NCBI GenBank assembly: GCA_002423245.1 | Contig: DIVD01000062.1 | Coordinates: forward strand, 35,749-99,748 | DNA from: Rhodobacteraceae bacterium UBA6141 | GTDB lineage: Bacteria; Pseudomonadota; Alphaproteobacteria; Rhodobacterales; Rhodobacteraceae | Length of the DNA stretch: 64,000 nucleotides | Reading direction: 5' to 3' | Shown here: in pieces, positions 17,124-27,308 of the stretch | Numbering within the stretch: position 1 is the first letter of the stretch | How the letters are laid out: each line of letters starts with the position of its first letter | Made by a program: the position numbers and the translations under genes | Notes under the pieces: generated by a model | What the model saw: the letters and a program-made list of their open reading frames with translations, nothing else | The model's database searches: none | What the model was told of the DNA's origin: nothing

Positions 17124-18122
17124 ATGGCATCGCGCGCAGTATGGAAGGGGCAGTTGCGGCTGTCGCTGGTAGCGATCGCGGTGGAGATTCACAGCGCCAC
17201 CCAGTCCGGCGCGCGCGTCAGCTTCCGCCAGATCCACGGGCCCTCGGGCAAGGCGGTGCGGTATGAAAAGACCGTGCCCGGCATCGGCCCGATCGACACC
17301 GGCGACATCCTGAAGGGCTATGAGCTGTCCGGCGACGAATATCTGCTGCTGCAACCCGAGGAGATCGACGCGATCAAGCTGGAGACGAAGAAGACCTTCG
17401 AGCTGGTGCAATTCGTCCGCGAGGCAGAGATCCCGCCGCTCTACTATGACAAGCCCTATTATGTGGTGCCGACCGACGAGCTTGCCGAAGACGCCTACCG
17501 CGTGGTCCGCGATGCGCTGCGCGAGGCGGGCAAGGTGGGCCTTGGCCAGTTGACCATGCGCGGCAGGGAATCGCTCTGCTCGGTTCGGCCCTGCGGGGAC
17601 GGGCTGCTCATGGAAACGCTGCATTACGCCGACGAGATCCGCTCCGCCGCGCCGCTGTTCTCGCAGATCGAGGATGCGCCGGCGGATGCGGACCTGCTGG
17701 CGGTCGCGACGCAGCTGATCGACCGCAAGACCGCGCCCTTCGACGCGAAGGCGTTCAAGGACCATTACGACATGGCCCTGCGCGCGCTGATCGAGGCCAA
17801 GCGCAAGAACCGCAAGACCCCGCGCAGCGTGACCGGCGAGGACAGGGCGCGTCCGAAGGGCGAGAACGTGGTCGATCTGATGGAGGCGCTGCGGCAAAGC
17901 CTGAAGGCCAGCGGCGGCACGGATGCGGAGGACAAGGGGAAACCCGCCACGAAGCCCGCCACTAAACCGGCGCGCAAGACCGCCGCGAAACCGGCGCGCA
18001 AGACGGCCGCCAAGCCTGCCGCGAGCAAGCCTGCCGCGAGCAAGCCTGCCCCCGAACCTGCCGAGACCAAGCCTGCCGCCGGGACCGCCGCCAGAGCGGC
18101 CCGCAAGCCGAGGTCGGCCTGA
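17124..18122 (+). CDS. ku: Ku DNA end-binding protein
   Basis: A 332-residue bacterial Ku protein that forms a homodimeric ring on DNA double-strand ends and recruits LigD for non-homologous end joining. The ATG at 17124 is preceded by GGAGG at 7-nt spacing; sequence before it is not Ku-like. The Ku core runs from [15 protein letters not shown] through GFRQIH-type and [16 protein letters not shown] segments to about residue 255. The last ~60 residues are a Lys/Pro/Ala tail with repeated KPARKTAA and KPAAS units, resembling the basic DNA-binding tails of many bacterial Ku proteins. LigD begins 5 bp downstream. Confidence 0.96.
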   Translation: MASRAVWKGQLRLSLVAIAVEIHSATQSGARVSFRQIHGPSGKAVRYEKTVPGIGPIDTGDILKGYELSGDEYLLLQPEEIDAIKLETKKTFELVQFVREAEIPPLYYDKPYYVVPTDELAEDAYRVVRDALREAGKVGLGQLTMRGRESLCSVRPCGDGLLMETLHYADEIRSAAPLFSQIEDAPADADLLAVATQLIDRKTAPFDAKAFKDHYDMALRALIEAKRKNRKTPRSVTGEDRARPKGENVVDLMEALRQSLKASGGTDAEDKGKPATKPATKPARKTAAKPARKTAAKPAASKPAASKPAPEPAETKPAAGTAARAARKPRSA

Positions 18123-18127
18123 CCGCG

Positions 18128-20590
18128 ATGGGCCTGCTGGACAGATACCGCCAGAAGCGCGATTTCGGGCAGACCCCCGAGCCCGCCGATCCGGGGCGCT
18201 CCAGCACCACCGCCCTGCGCTACTCGATGCAAAAGCACGATGCGACGCGCCTGCACTGGGATCTGCGGCTGGAATGGCAGGGGGTGCTGCTGTCCTGGGC
18301 GGTGACGCGCGGCCCCTCTGCCGACCCTGCCGACAAGCGGCTTGCGGTCCGGACCGAGGATCACCCGCTCAGCTATCTGACCTTCGAGGGCGTGATCCCC
18401 GAGGGCAACTATGGCGCGGGCACGGTGATGCTGTGGGATATCGGCCATTGGCAGCCGTTCCACCATGTCGCCGAGGGGCTGGCCGGGGGCCATCTGCATT
18501 TCGCGCTGCACGGCCGGCGCGCTACCGGAAACTGGTCGCTCGTGCGGATGAAGGGCCGCCGCGCGGGCGACACGGGGCGCGAAACGGGGCGCGAAACGGG
18601 GCGCGAGAACTGGCTGCTGGTGAAGGAGCGCGACGCTGCCGCGCGCGATGTGCCGCTGGTGGACAGGTACCTGACCAGCGTTGCCACCGGGCGCGACCTT
18701 GCCGGCATCGCGGCGGGCGCCCCCGCGCGGCCCTTCGGCCCCGAGCGCAGGGGCGCGATGCCCCGCTTTCGCGCGCCGCAGCTTGCCACGGCGGTGAAGG
18801 CGCTGCCCACCGGCGATGGCTGGCTGCACGAGGTCAAGCTGGACGGCTACCGCGCGCAGGTGGCGATCGGGCGCGGCGGCGTGCGCATCCATACCCGCAG
18901 CGGGCTGGACTGGTCGGACCGCTTCGCGCCGCTGCTGCCGCCGCTGGCCGAACTGCCCGCCGACAGCGCGCTGATCGACGGCGAGATCGTGGCGGGCGCC
19001 GGGCTGCAAGGCTTTGCGGCCCTGCAGGCGGCGATAGAGGAGGGCGGCCCGTTCCTGTTCTACGCCTTCGACCTTCTGCACCTGAACGGCGACGATCTTG
19101 CGCCGAGGCCGCAGACAGAGCGCCGCGCCGCGCTGGAGCGGCTGCTGGCCGAGGTGCCGCCGCTGGGGCTGGTGCGGCTTTCCCCCGCCATCGAGGGCGA
19201 TGCCGCGCAGGTGCTGAAGGCGATCTGCGCGGCGGGCGGCGAGGGGATCGTGTCCAAGCGCGCCTCGGCCCCGTGGCGCGGCGGGCGCTCGATGGCCTGG
19301 GTCAAGGTCAAGTGCGAGCGCCGGGCCGAGTTCGTGATCTGCGGCTATCAGCCCAGCGACAAGCGCGGCCGGGCGTTTTCCTCGCTGCTGCTGGCCACGC
19401 GCGAGGGCGGCGCGTTGATCTATCGCGGCAAGGTCGGCACCGGTTTCGACGATGCCGCGCAGGCGCGGATCGCGGCGCGGCTGGCGGCGCTGGCGCGTCC
19501 CGCCTCGCCGCTTGCGAAGGTTCCGGCAGACCTGCGGGGGGGCCGCTGGGTCGCGCCCGAACTGGTCGCGGAGATCGTCTATGCCGAGGTCACGCCCGAA
19601 GGCCGCCTGCGCCACGCGCGGTTCGTGGCGCTGCGCGAGGACAAGCCCGCAGAGGAGGTGCAGATGGACATCGAACTGCCGGCCGGGACGGGGGATCGCG
19701 CGCTGGTGCGCGGCATCGGCATCAGCAGCCCGGACCGGGTGATCTTTCCCAGGCCGAGGACGACCAAGCTCGACCTTGCGCGCTATTATGACGCGATGGC
19801 GGACCGGGTGCTGCCCACGCTGGCGGATCGCCCCGTCTCGCTGCTGCGCCTGCCCGGCGGGCTGGAGGGAGAGCGGTTCTTCCAGAAGCACGCCGGCAAG
19901 GGCTTTCCCAGGGCGATCCGCAGCCTGCCGATCACCGAGAAGGATGGCGGGACCGAGCCATATATCTACATCGCCGATGCCGAGGGGCTGGTGGCGGCGG
20001 CGCAGATGGGCACGGTGGAGTTCCACCCCTGGGGCGCGCGGCGCGACCGGCTGGACCGGCCCGAACGCATCGTCTTCGACCTCGACCCGGACGAGGGGCT
20101 CGGCTTTGCCGATGTGCGCCGCGCCGCCTTCGATCTGCGCGGCAAGCTCGAGGATCTGGGGCTTGGCTCCTGGCCGATGCTGTCGGGCGGCAAGGGCGTG
20201 CATGTGATCGTGCCGCTGCGACGCACCGCAAGCTGGGACACGGTGAAGCTGTTCGCGCAACTGTTCGCCACGCTGCTGGCGACAGGCCAGCCCGACCGCT
20301 ACACCGCGACGATGGCCAAGGCCGCGCGCAAGGGGCGCATCTTCATCGACTGGCTGCGCAACGAACGCGGCGCGACGGCGATTGCGCCCTTCTCGGTCCG
20401 CGCCCGGCCCGGCGCGCCGGTGGCGGTGCCGGTCGGCTGGGACGAGTTGCCCAAGCTGCGCCGCGCCGATGCCTTCGGCATGAAGGCCGCGCTCGGCCGG
20501 GACTGGTCCGCCGTGACCCTGCCCGCGCCTGCGACACTGGGCGAGCCGGTCCTCGCGCGGCTGGAGGCGCTGCGCGAGAAGCAGGCATAG
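18128..20590 (+). CDS. ligD: Multifunctional DNA ligase D
   Basis: An 820-residue end-joining enzyme with all three LigD domains. The N-terminal 3'-phosphoesterase (about 28-170) has [10 protein letters not shown] and [11 protein letters not shown]. The ATP-dependent ligase (about 215-510) carries the adenylation motif EVKLDGYR, with catalytic Lys 237. The primase-like polymerase/ribonucleotide-transferase (about 535-820) has the catalytic acidic motif FDLDPDEG near 649 and [12 protein letters not shown] near 685. It works with Ku encoded just upstream. In the phosphoesterase region a 12-bp unit is repeated in frame, giving [12 protein letters not shown] (150-161) between two conserved blocks, apparently a recent expansion. 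Confidence 0.96.
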   Translation: MGLLDRYRQKRDFGQTPEPADPGRSSTTALRYSMQKHDATRLHWDLRLEWQGVLLSWAVTRGPSADPADKRLAVRTEDHPLSYLTFEGVIPEGNYGAGTVMLWDIGHWQPFHHVAEGLAGGHLHFALHGRRATGNWSLVRMKGRRAGDTGRETGRETGRENWLLVKERDAAARDVPLVDRYLTSVATGRDLAGIAAGAPARPFGPERRGAMPRFRAPQLATAVKALPTGDGWLHEVKLDGYRAQVAIGRGGVRIHTRSGLDWSDRFAPLLPPLAELPADSALIDGEIVAGAGLQGFAALQAAIEEGGPFLFYAFDLLHLNGDDLAPRPQTERRAALERLLAEVPPLGLVRLSPAIEGDAAQVLKAICAAGGEGIVSKRASAPWRGGRSMAWVKVKCERRAEFVICGYQPSDKRGRAFSSLLLATREGGALIYRGKVGTGFDDAAQARIAARLAALARPASPLAKVPADLRGGRWVAPELVAEIVYAEVTPEGRLRHARFVALREDKPAEEVQMDIELPAGTGDRALVRGIGISSPDRVIFPRPRTTKLDLARYYDAMADRVLPTLADRPVSLLRLPGGLEGERFFQKHAGKGFPRAIRSLPITEKDGGTEPYIYIADAEGLVAAAQMGTVEFHPWGARRDRLDRPERIVFDLDPDEGLGFADVRRAAFDLRGKLEDLGLGSWPMLSGGKGVHVIVPLRRTASWDTVKLFAQLFATLLATGQPDRYTATMAKAARKGRIFIDWLRNERGATAIAPFSVRARPGAPVAVPVGWDELPKLRRADAFGMKAALGRDWSAVTLPAPATLGEPVLARLEALREKQA

Positions 20591-20773
20591 CCGGGCGGGC
20601 CTTCGGTTCCACCCTCGCCGGGCAGAGCAGGGCCGAGGGCGGCTGACCCTTCGAACTGCCCGCACGCGGTTTATTTTTCCCGGTGCCCGTAACGGAACAC
20701 CCCCGAACGTGTCATGTCTTGCGGAGGCTTGTTCGCGGACGGGCCGGTCCCGGAGCGACATGAGGAACCGACC

Positions 20774-22924
20774 TTGAAGAAAGCTGTCTTGCTGGCCGTC
20801 CTGGTTGCGGCGGTGGTTGCCCTGCTGGCCGGCCTGCGGGGGCAGGGGCTGGATCTGGACGGTCTTCGCGACCTGATCTTGCGGCTTCGTGTCTGGCAAG
20901 GCGAGAACGCGGCGCTGTTCGTGCTTGCCTGTTTCGTCATCTATGTCGCCGTGGCGGCACTTTCGCTGCCTCTCGCGGTCTGGATGACGTTGGGCGCCGG
21001 TGCGCTTTTCGGGTTCTGGCAGGGCTTGCTGATCGTCTCCTTCGCGTCCTCGATGGGCGCGACACTGGCCTTTCTGGCCGCCCGCTACCTGTTGCGCGAC
21101 TTGGTGCGCGCAAGGCTGGGCGCGCGCGCGGCCGCCATCGACGAGGGCATGCGCCGGGACGGGCCGTTCTTCCTTTTTTCGCTCAGGCTCATTCCGGTCA
21201 TTCCCTTCTTCGCGGTGAACCTGCTTATGGGGCTGACACCGATGCGGACGCCGACGTTCTACCTTGTCAGCCAGGCCGGGATGCTGGCCGGAACCGCGGT
21301 CTATGTGAATGCCGGAACCCAGCTCGCAAGGCTCGAAAGCCTGTCGGGCATCGTCTCGGCGCCGCTTCTGTTCTCCTTCGCCCTTCTGGGCCTTTTCCCG
21401 TGGATCGCCCGCATGGTTCTCAATCTCCTCAAGCGCCGCAGGGTTTACGCCCGCTGGACGCGCCCCGGCTCCTTTGACCGCAACCTGATCGTGATCGGCG
21501 CCGGGTCCGCAGGGCTGGTCTCGGCCTATATCGCCGCCGCGACCAGGGCCAAGGTGACACTCGTCGAGGCGAACAGGATGGGGGGCGATTGCCTGAACTA
21601 CGGCTGCGTGCCCTCGAAGGCGCTGATCAGAAGCGCGAAGCTCGCCCATCAGATGCGCAAGGCCGATCGCTATGGCCTGTGCGCCACCGAACCCGCCATT
21701 CCCTTCGCCCGGGTGATGGCGCGGATCCACAAGGTGATCGCTGATATCGCGCCGCATGACAGTGTCGAACGCTATACCGGGCTGGGGGTCGAGGTCTTGC
21801 AGGGTTACGCGAGGCTGGTCGATCCCTGGACGGTCGAGATCGCGATGAAAGACGGCCAGGTGCGGCGGCTGACGACGCGGGCGGTGATCATCGCCACGGG
21901 TGCCGCGCCCTTCGTTCCGCCGCTGCCGGGGCTTGACGATGTCGGCTACCTGACCTCCGACACCCTGTGGGACAGGCTCGGGGACCGCGAGCACGCCCCG
22001 AAACGGCTGGTCGTGCTGGGGGGCGGACCGATCGGGGCGGAACTGGCGCAAAGCTTCGCCCGGCTTGGCTCGCGGGTCATCCAGATCGAGATGGCGCCCC
22101 GCCTCATGATGCGCGAGGATGCCGAGGTCTCGGCGCTGGTGCGGGCCTCGCTGGAGGCTGACGGCGTGCAGGTGCTGACCGGGCACAAGGCCCTGGCCTG
22201 CGGGATCGCCGATGGCGAGAAGTGGATCGAGGTCGAGCATGAGGGCGAAACCCGCCGCATCGCCTTTGACGAGATGATCGCCGCCGTCGGCCGCGCGCCC
22301 CGGCTGAAGGGCCTCGGGTTGGAAGAGCTGGGGATCGAGGTCGACCGGGTGGTCGAGACCAACGCCTATCTTGAAACGCTCTACCCAAACATCCTTGCGG
22401 CCGGCGATGTGGCGGGCCCCTATCAGTTCACCCATACCGCCGGACATCAGGCCTGGTTTGCCGCCGTCAATGCGCTTTTCGGTGATGTGAAGCGGTTCAA
22501 GGCCGATTACCGGGTCATCCCCTGGGCCACGTTCACCGACCCCGAGGTCGCCCGCGTCGGCCTGTCCGAGGCCGAAGCCCGCGAAAAGGGCATCGCCTTC
22601 GAGGTCACGCGCTATGGCATCGAGGAACTGGACCGCGCGATTGCGGACGGGTCCGCGCAGGGCTTCGTGAAGGTGCTGACCCTGCCGGGCAAGGACCGCA
22701 TCCTTGGCGTCACCATCGTCGGCGAACATGCGGGCGACCTGATCGCGGAATTCGTGCTGGCGATGAAGCACGGGCTGGGCCTTGGCAAGATCCTCGGCAC
22801 GATCCACATCTATCCGACCCTGGCCGAGGCGAACAGGTCTGCCGCCGGCGAATGGCGGCGGGCGCATGTCAGCCCGCGGCTTCTGGCATGGGTGGAACGC
22901 TATCATGCCTGGAGGCGCGGATGA
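20774..22924 (+). CDS. TVP38-type membrane domain fused to a flavin disulfide oxidoreductase
   Basis: A fusion of about 716 residues. Residues ~1-225 form a TVP38/TMEM64 (DedA-superfamily) integral membrane domain with SLRLIPVIPFFAVNLLMGLT. Residues ~235-716 form a complete pyridine-nucleotide disulfide oxidoreductase like mercuric reductase or dihydrolipoamide dehydrogenase: FAD fold VIGAGSAGLVSAY, redox pair CLNYGC near 271-276, NAD(P) fold LGGGPIGAELA, and the C-terminal base motif HIYPTLAEAN. It would be an inner-membrane-anchored reductase facing the cytoplasm. The start is uncertain: TTG at 20774 has GAGGA at 7 nt and gives KKAVLLAVLV; an upstream ATG at 20714 has no clear site. It shares ATGA with the next gene, so it leads a five-gene cluster. 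Confidence 0.9.
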   Translation: MKKAVLLAVLVAAVVALLAGLRGQGLDLDGLRDLILRLRVWQGENAALFVLACFVIYVAVAALSLPLAVWMTLGAGALFGFWQGLLIVSFASSMGATLAFLAARYLLRDLVRARLGARAAAIDEGMRRDGPFFLFSLRLIPVIPFFAVNLLMGLTPMRTPTFYLVSQAGMLAGTAVYVNAGTQLARLESLSGIVSAPLLFSFALLGLFPWIARMVLNLLKRRRVYARWTRPGSFDRNLIVIGAGSAGLVSAYIAAATRAKVTLVEANRMGGDCLNYGCVPSKALIRSAKLAHQMRKADRYGLCATEPAIPFARVMARIHKVIADIAPHDSVERYTGLGVEVLQGYARLVDPWTVEIAMKDGQVRRLTTRAVIIATGAAPFVPPLPGLDDVGYLTSDTLWDRLGDREHAPKRLVVLGGGPIGAELAQSFARLGSRVIQIEMAPRLMMREDAEVSALVRASLEADGVQVLTGHKALACGIADGEKWIEVEHEGETRRIAFDEMIAAVGRAPRLKGLGLEELGIEVDRVVETNAYLETLYPNILAAGDVAGPYQFTHTAGHQAWFAAVNALFGDVKRFKADYRVIPWATFTDPEVARVGLSEAEAREKGIAFEVTRYGIEELDRAIADGSAQGFVKVLTLPGKDRILGVTIVGEHAGDLIAEFVLAMKHGLGLGKILGTIHIYPTLAEANRSAAGEWRRAHVSPRLLAWVERYHAWRRG

Positions 22925-23544
22925 TCGACGCGCGCCTTCTGCCGATCCAGTCCGCGCTGCTGGCCCCCTTCGCCGGGTGGTGCCATCGACGCCGGATCAG
23001 CGCCGATGCGCTGACGCTGGCGGGCTTCGGGGTTGGAGCCCTCGGTGCACTGGCGATCGCCCTCGGCCAGTGGCCCGCCGCGCTTGCGCTGATCGTCGCG
23101 AACCGCATCATGGACGGTCTCGACGGGGCCGTCGCCCGCCTGAACGGCCCGACCGAGCGCGGAGCCTTCCTCGATATCGCGCTCGACTTCGTGTTCTACG
23201 CGCTGGTGCCGCTTGGTTTTGCCCTGCACGATCCTGCGGCGAATGCGCTGCCTGCTGCGATCCTGCTCGCGGCCTTCATCGGCACCGGCTCCTCCTTCCT
23301 TGCGCTTTCGGCGGTTGCCGCGAGGACGGGCATCAGGGCGGCGGACTATCCGACGAAGGGCATCTACTATCTTGGCGGTCTGACCGAAGGCTTCGAGACG
23401 ATCGCCGTCTTCGTGGCGATGTGCCTCTGGCCAGGCGCCTTCCCGGTGCTGGCGCTGATCTTTGCCGCAGCCTGCGCCCTGACGACGGTGCTTCGTTGGT
23501 TCGCGGGCTGGTCGCTGCTCGGTCCATCCCGCACCCGGCCGTGA
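22921..23544 (+). CDS. CDP-alcohol phosphatidyltransferase family protein
   Basis: A 207-residue integral membrane enzyme with the family catalytic motif DGLDGAVAR...GAFLDIALD at about residues 63-87, including all four aspartates. Such enzymes transfer a phosphatidyl group from CDP-diacylglycerol to an alcohol; the acceptor is unknown. It matches E. coli YnjF in type and in neighbourhood. ATG overlaps the preceding stop as ATGA, and GGAGG lies in the end of the upstream gene, so translation is coupled to the TVP38-flavoprotein fusion. The ABC binding-protein gene starts 47 bp downstream. Confidence 0.92.
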   Translation: MIDARLLPIQSALLAPFAGWCHRRRISADALTLAGFGVGALGALAIALGQWPAALALIVANRIMDGLDGAVARLNGPTERGAFLDIALDFVFYALVPLGFALHDPAANALPAAILLAAFIGTGSSFLALSAVAARTGIRAADYPTKGIYYLGGLTEGFETIAVFVAMCLWPGAFPVLALIFAAACALTTVLRWFAGWSLLGPSRTRP

Positions 23545-23591
23545 CGCGAACGATTTCTGACGAGACCCGACCACAGATCCACGGAGATGAC

Positions 23592-24782
23592 ATGCCCCTG
23601 AAACTCTCGACCGCCCTGGTGGCGCTGATGCTTGCCACGCCCGCCCTTGCCGATGACTGGCAGGCCAAGCTGGACGCAGCGCGCGGCCAGACGGTCTACT
23701 GGAACGCCTGGGGCGGGGATGCGCGCACCAACGCCTTCATCGCCTGGGTCGGGCAGCAGACCGAGCGCCTTCATGGCGTCAGGGTCGAGCAGGTGAAGCT
23801 GACCGACACCGCCGAGGCGGTGACCCGTGTCGTGGCGGAAAAGGCTGCCGGGCAGCATCGCGGCGGGTCGGTGGACCTGATCTGGATCAACGGGCCGAAC
23901 TTTCTGGCCATGAAGGAACAGGGCCTGCTGCACGGCCCCTTCGTCGCCGATCTGCCGAATGCACGCTATCTCGATCTTTCGCCCTCATCGCCCGCCGCCG
24001 TTGACTTCACGGTGCCGGTCGACGGCATGGAAAGCCCGTGGCGGCTGGCGAAATTCGTCTTCAACCATGATTCCGCCCGCGTCGATGCACCGCCGGCGCG
24101 GATGGCGGGCTTTGTGGACTGGGCCGCGGCAAATCCCGGGCGCCTTACCCATCCGGATCCGTCGAACTTCATGGGCGCGACCTTCCTCAAGCAGGCGCTG
24201 ATCGAGCTGGCCCCCGATCCGGCGGCCCTGCAACAGCCCGCCACGGACGAAGCCTTCGCCGCCGCGACCGCGCCGCTCTGGGCCTGGTATGATGCGCTGC
24301 GCCCGAACCTCTGGCGCGGGGGCGAGAGCTTTCCGGAAAACCAGTCTGTCCAGCAGCAGCTTCTGAACGACGGCGAAATCGACATCGCGATGTCCTTCGA
24401 CCCGGCCTCGGCCGCCGCGGCCATCGCCCAGGGTCTTCTGCCCGAAACCGTGCGCGTCTTCGTGCCCGAAGGCGGCAGCATCGGCAATGTCAGCTTTGTC
24501 GCCATCCCCTACAACGCGGCGAATGCCGAAGGGGCCGAGGTGGTCGCAAACTTCCTGCTGGACCCCGCGACACAGGCGCACATGCAGAACATCGAGGTGC
24601 TGGGGTCGTTTTCGGTGCTGGACCCGGCGAGGCTGGATGAGGCTGCAAGGGCCGCCTTTGCCGCCCTGCCCACCGCTCCGGCCTTGCCGGCACTGGAAGA
24701 TCTGGGGCCGACGCTTCTTGAACCTCACGCCAGCTGGATGACCCGCCTGACCCGGGACTGGGCGCGGCGTTACACAAGGTGA
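23592..24782 (+). CDS. ABC transporter substrate-binding protein, YnjB type
   Basis: A 396-residue periplasmic binding protein with signal peptide (LKLSTALVALMLATPALA). The body resembles the thiamine/putrescine/iron-type solute-binding fold and E. coli YnjB: YWNAWGGDARTNAFIAWV after the signal, DLIWINGPNFLAMKEQGLL, then WPEN-like segment GGESFPENQSVQQQLL. Start chosen at 23592, where GGAG precedes and the signal peptide begins; a longer upstream frame is noise. The ligand is unknown. The stop overlaps the permease start as TGATG, so ynjB-, ynjC- and ynjD-like genes are co-translated. Confidence 0.93.
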   Translation: MPLKLSTALVALMLATPALADDWQAKLDAARGQTVYWNAWGGDARTNAFIAWVGQQTERLHGVRVEQVKLTDTAEAVTRVVAEKAAGQHRGGSVDLIWINGPNFLAMKEQGLLHGPFVADLPNARYLDLSPSSPAAVDFTVPVDGMESPWRLAKFVFNHDSARVDAPPARMAGFVDWAAANPGRLTHPDPSNFMGATFLKQALIELAPDPAALQQPATDEAFAAATAPLWAWYDALRPNLWRGGESFPENQSVQQQLLNDGEIDIAMSFDPASAAAAIAQGLLPETVRVFVPEGGSIGNVSFVAIPYNAANAEGAEVVANFLLDPATQAHMQNIEVLGSFSVLDPARLDEAARAAFAALPTAPALPALEDLGPTLLEPHASWMTRLTRDWARRYTR

Positions 24783-26494
24783 TGGAGAGGGCGGCTTCCG
24801 GCCGGGGCCTGCGCGCGGCCGTGCTGATCGCGGTTGTGCTTGGCCTTCTGGCGCCCATCGCGGCGGGGCTGTGGCAGACCGGGCGGGCGGCCTTCGGCAT
24901 ATTGCCCGCGATCGGCGCCACCGATGCCGGCCTGTCCCCCTGGGGCCATCTGCTCGGCCTGCCGGGGCTGGGCAGCGCGATCCGGCGCACTCTTGTCACC
25001 GGACTGGCCGCCAGCGGCCTTTCGCTGATCCTGGCGGTCGGGTTCTGCGCGGCCGTGCATGCGCGCATGAGGGGCAACCGGGCCGCGCGGCTGCTGACCC
25101 CCTTCCTCGCGGCGCCCCACGCGGCGATTGCCATCGGACTCGCCTTCGTGCTGGCCCCGTCGGGCTGGATCGCGCGGATGCTGGCGGCCCCGATGGGATG
25201 GGAGCGGCCGCCGGACGTTGCCAGCGTGAACGATCCCTGGGGAATCGCGCTGATCCTCGGGCTGATGGTCAAGGAGGTTCCGTTCCTGCTTCTGGTCATC
25301 CTCGCCGCGCTGACGCAGATCCCGGTGCGCCTCCAGATGACGGCGGGACGGGCGCTCGGCTACGGCCGGGGGCTCGTCTGGCTGAAGATCATCATGCCGC
25401 AGGTCTGGCCGCTGATCCGGCTGCCGGTCCTGGTCGTGCTGGCCTATTCGCTGTCGGTCGTCGACATGGCGCTGATCCTTGGCCCGTCGAACCCGCCCAC
25501 CCTTGCCGTGCTGCTGACGCGGCTGTTCGCCGCGCCTGACATCGGGCTCATCCTGCCCGCCTCTGCCGGAGGGATACTGCAACTGGCCCTGGTCGGGCTG
25601 GCCTTTGTCCTTGTGCGGGAGGGCGAGGGTCTGGCGGCGCGGATCGGGCTTGTCTGGCTGCGCCGCGGGGGGCGGGGCAGTTCGACCGGGCCGCTGCTGC
25701 AGCTTGCCACAGCCGCCACGCTCGCGCTTTTTGCCGCGGGTGCCCTGGCGATGCTGTCGCTGGCGGTCTGGTCGCTGGCTTGGCGCTGGAGCTGGCCGCT
25801 GCCGCTTCCCGAAAGCTGGTCGCTGCGGGCCTGGGCCACGCCCTCGGCGGGCTGGGCGCGCGCGCTGGCGAACACGGCGGCGCTGGCGGTCTGTTCCACG
25901 GTGCCTTGCCTTGTGCTGGCCATCGCCTGGCTGGAAGGCGAGGACCGCGGCCGCATGGCGCGCGCCCGCTGGGCCGAGGGGCTGATCTATCTGCCGCTTC
26001 TGATCCCTCAGATTTCCTTCCTGTTCGGAATGAACGTGCTTTTGCTGCGTCTCGGCCTGAAGCCGGGGTTCTGGGCGGTCGTCTGGGGGCAGAGCCTCTT
26101 TGTCTTTCCCTATGTCATGATCGCGCTCAGCGACCCGTGGCGCGCAAGGGACACGCGGCTGGATTGCACCGCCGCCGCGCTGGGGGCAGGGCCCTGGCGG
26201 CGCCTGCTGCGCATCAAGCTGCCGCTGCTGCTGGCGCCGATCTGCACCGCCGCGGCCATCGGCGTTGCGGTGTCGGTCGCGCAGTATCTGCCGACCCTGT
26301 TCCTGGGGGCCGGGCGGATCGCCACCCTCACGACCGAGGCGGTGGCCCTGTCTTCTTCCTCTGACCGCCGGGTTGTCGGCGTCCATGGCAGCCTGCAGGC
26401 CGCGCTGCCATTCCTTGCCTACGGGCTGGCGTTTCTGGTCCCCGCCCTCCTTCACCGCAATCGCAGGGACATGCGCGGCGAGGCGATCGCATGA
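24782..26494 (+). CDS. ABC transporter permease, tandem two-domain, YnjC type
   Basis: A 570-residue inner-membrane permease made of two ABC-permease halves in one chain (about 1-280 and 290-570), as in E. coli YnjC and the ferric or thiamine permeases. Each half has an EAA-type loop facing the ATPase: [19 protein letters not shown] in the first half and [17 protein letters not shown] in the second. Start is the ATG of a TGATG overlap with the binding-protein gene; a GTG three bases earlier is possible. The 3' end overlaps the ATPase gene by 4 bp. Confidence 0.93.
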   Translation: MERAASGRGLRAAVLIAVVLGLLAPIAAGLWQTGRAAFGILPAIGATDAGLSPWGHLLGLPGLGSAIRRTLVTGLAASGLSLILAVGFCAAVHARMRGNRAARLLTPFLAAPHAAIAIGLAFVLAPSGWIARMLAAPMGWERPPDVASVNDPWGIALILGLMVKEVPFLLLVILAALTQIPVRLQMTAGRALGYGRGLVWLKIIMPQVWPLIRLPVLVVLAYSLSVVDMALILGPSNPPTLAVLLTRLFAAPDIGLILPASAGGILQLALVGLAFVLVREGEGLAARIGLVWLRRGGRGSSTGPLLQLATAATLALFAAGALAMLSLAVWSLAWRWSWPLPLPESWSLRAWATPSAGWARALANTAALAVCSTVPCLVLAIAWLEGEDRGRMARARWAEGLIYLPLLIPQISFLFGMNVLLLRLGLKPGFWAVVWGQSLFVFPYVMIALSDPWRARDTRLDCTAAALGAGPWRRLLRIKLPLLLAPICTAAAIGVAVSVAQYLPTLFLGAGRIATLTTEAVALSSSSDRRVVGVHGSLQAALPFLAYGLAFLVPALLHRNRRDMRGEAIA

Positions 26495-27132
26495 CGCTGG
26501 AGATCAGGGATCTGTCCGTCCGGTTTCGGGACCAGCCACCGCTGTTTCCGCCGCTGACCCTGGCCATCCCTGCCGGCAAGGTCGGCACGGTCATGGGGCC
26601 GTCGGGGGCAGGCAAGTCGACGCTGCTGGATGCCGTGGGCGGGCATCTGGCGCACGGGTTTTCCGCATCGGGACAGGTCCGGCTGAACGGCAGATCGCTC
26701 GACGGCGTGCCGCCCGAGGCGCGGCGCATCGGGCTGATGTTCCAGGACGCGGTGCTGTTCCCGCATCTGTCGGTCGGCGACAATCTGGCCTTCGGGCTGG
26801 GGCGCCATGTCCGGGGCCGGGCGGCGCGGGCTGGCGCCGTCGCGCGGGCGCTCGACCAGGCCGGGCTCGCCGGGATGGAAGGGCGCGATCCCGCAACCCT
26901 CTCGGGCGGTCAGCGCGCCCGGATCGCGCTGATGCGCACGCTCCTGGCCGAGCCGCTGGCGCTGCTGCTGGACGAGCCCTTCTCGAAGCTCGATCCCGCG
27001 CTGCGGGCCGAGATGCGCAGCTTCACCTATCGCCACATCCGCGACCGCGGCATTCCCGCGCTGATGGTCACCCACGAGGCGCAGGACGCCGCCGCGGCGG
27101 ACGGGCCGGTGATCCGGCTGGGGGAAGGATGA
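26491..27132 (+). CDS. ABC transporter ATP-binding protein, YnjD type
   Basis: A 213-residue cytoplasmic ATPase with a complete nucleotide-binding set: Walker [10 protein letters not shown] (about 34-42), Q-loop [13 protein letters not shown], signature [10 protein letters not shown], Walker [13 protein letters not shown] and switch His in MVTHEAQDA. The short length, without a C-terminal regulatory domain, matches YnjD. It energises the permease encoded immediately upstream (ATGA overlap). Last gene of the cluster; convergent with the FAH hydrolase gene about 175 bp on. Confidence 0.95.
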   Translation: MTLEIRDLSVRFRDQPPLFPPLTLAIPAGKVGTVMGPSGAGKSTLLDAVGGHLAHGFSASGQVRLNGRSLDGVPPEARRIGLMFQDAVLFPHLSVGDNLAFGLGRHVRGRAARAGAVARALDQAGLAGMEGRDPATLSGGQRARIALMRTLLAEPLALLLDEPFSKLDPALRAEMRSFTYRHIRDRGIPALMVTHEAQDAAAADGPVIRLGEG

Positions 27133-27227
27133 TCGGGCTGGGTAAGGCGGGGCGTCCGGGTGGCATAGGTGCGGACATGACGCCTTCAGGCCGGGCGCCG
27201 GCCGGTGCATCTTCTGCCGGATGCGCT

Positions 27228-27262
27228 GCGGGCGGGCGGCGCGGGCGGGCGGCGCGGGCGGA
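27228..27262. repeat. 13-bp GC-rich tandem repeat
   Basis: GCGGGCGGGCGGC occurs twice exactly (27228-27240, 27241-27253) and partly a third time. It lies between the convergent ABC ATPase and FAH hydrolase genes. No U-rich terminator is seen in this gap. Confidence 0.7.
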
Positions 27263-27308
27263 CCCGCGTTCCTGCGCGCAACCGGCTCCCACCCGTGCGC
27301 GGCATGCT

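Noticed and set aside
17765..22906. A 1713-codon open frame antisense to Ku, LigD and the flavoprotein gene
   Set aside because: It spans several unrelated genes, is dominated by Arg/Pro/Gly/His and has no domain. Long antisense frames are common in DNA of this GC content.
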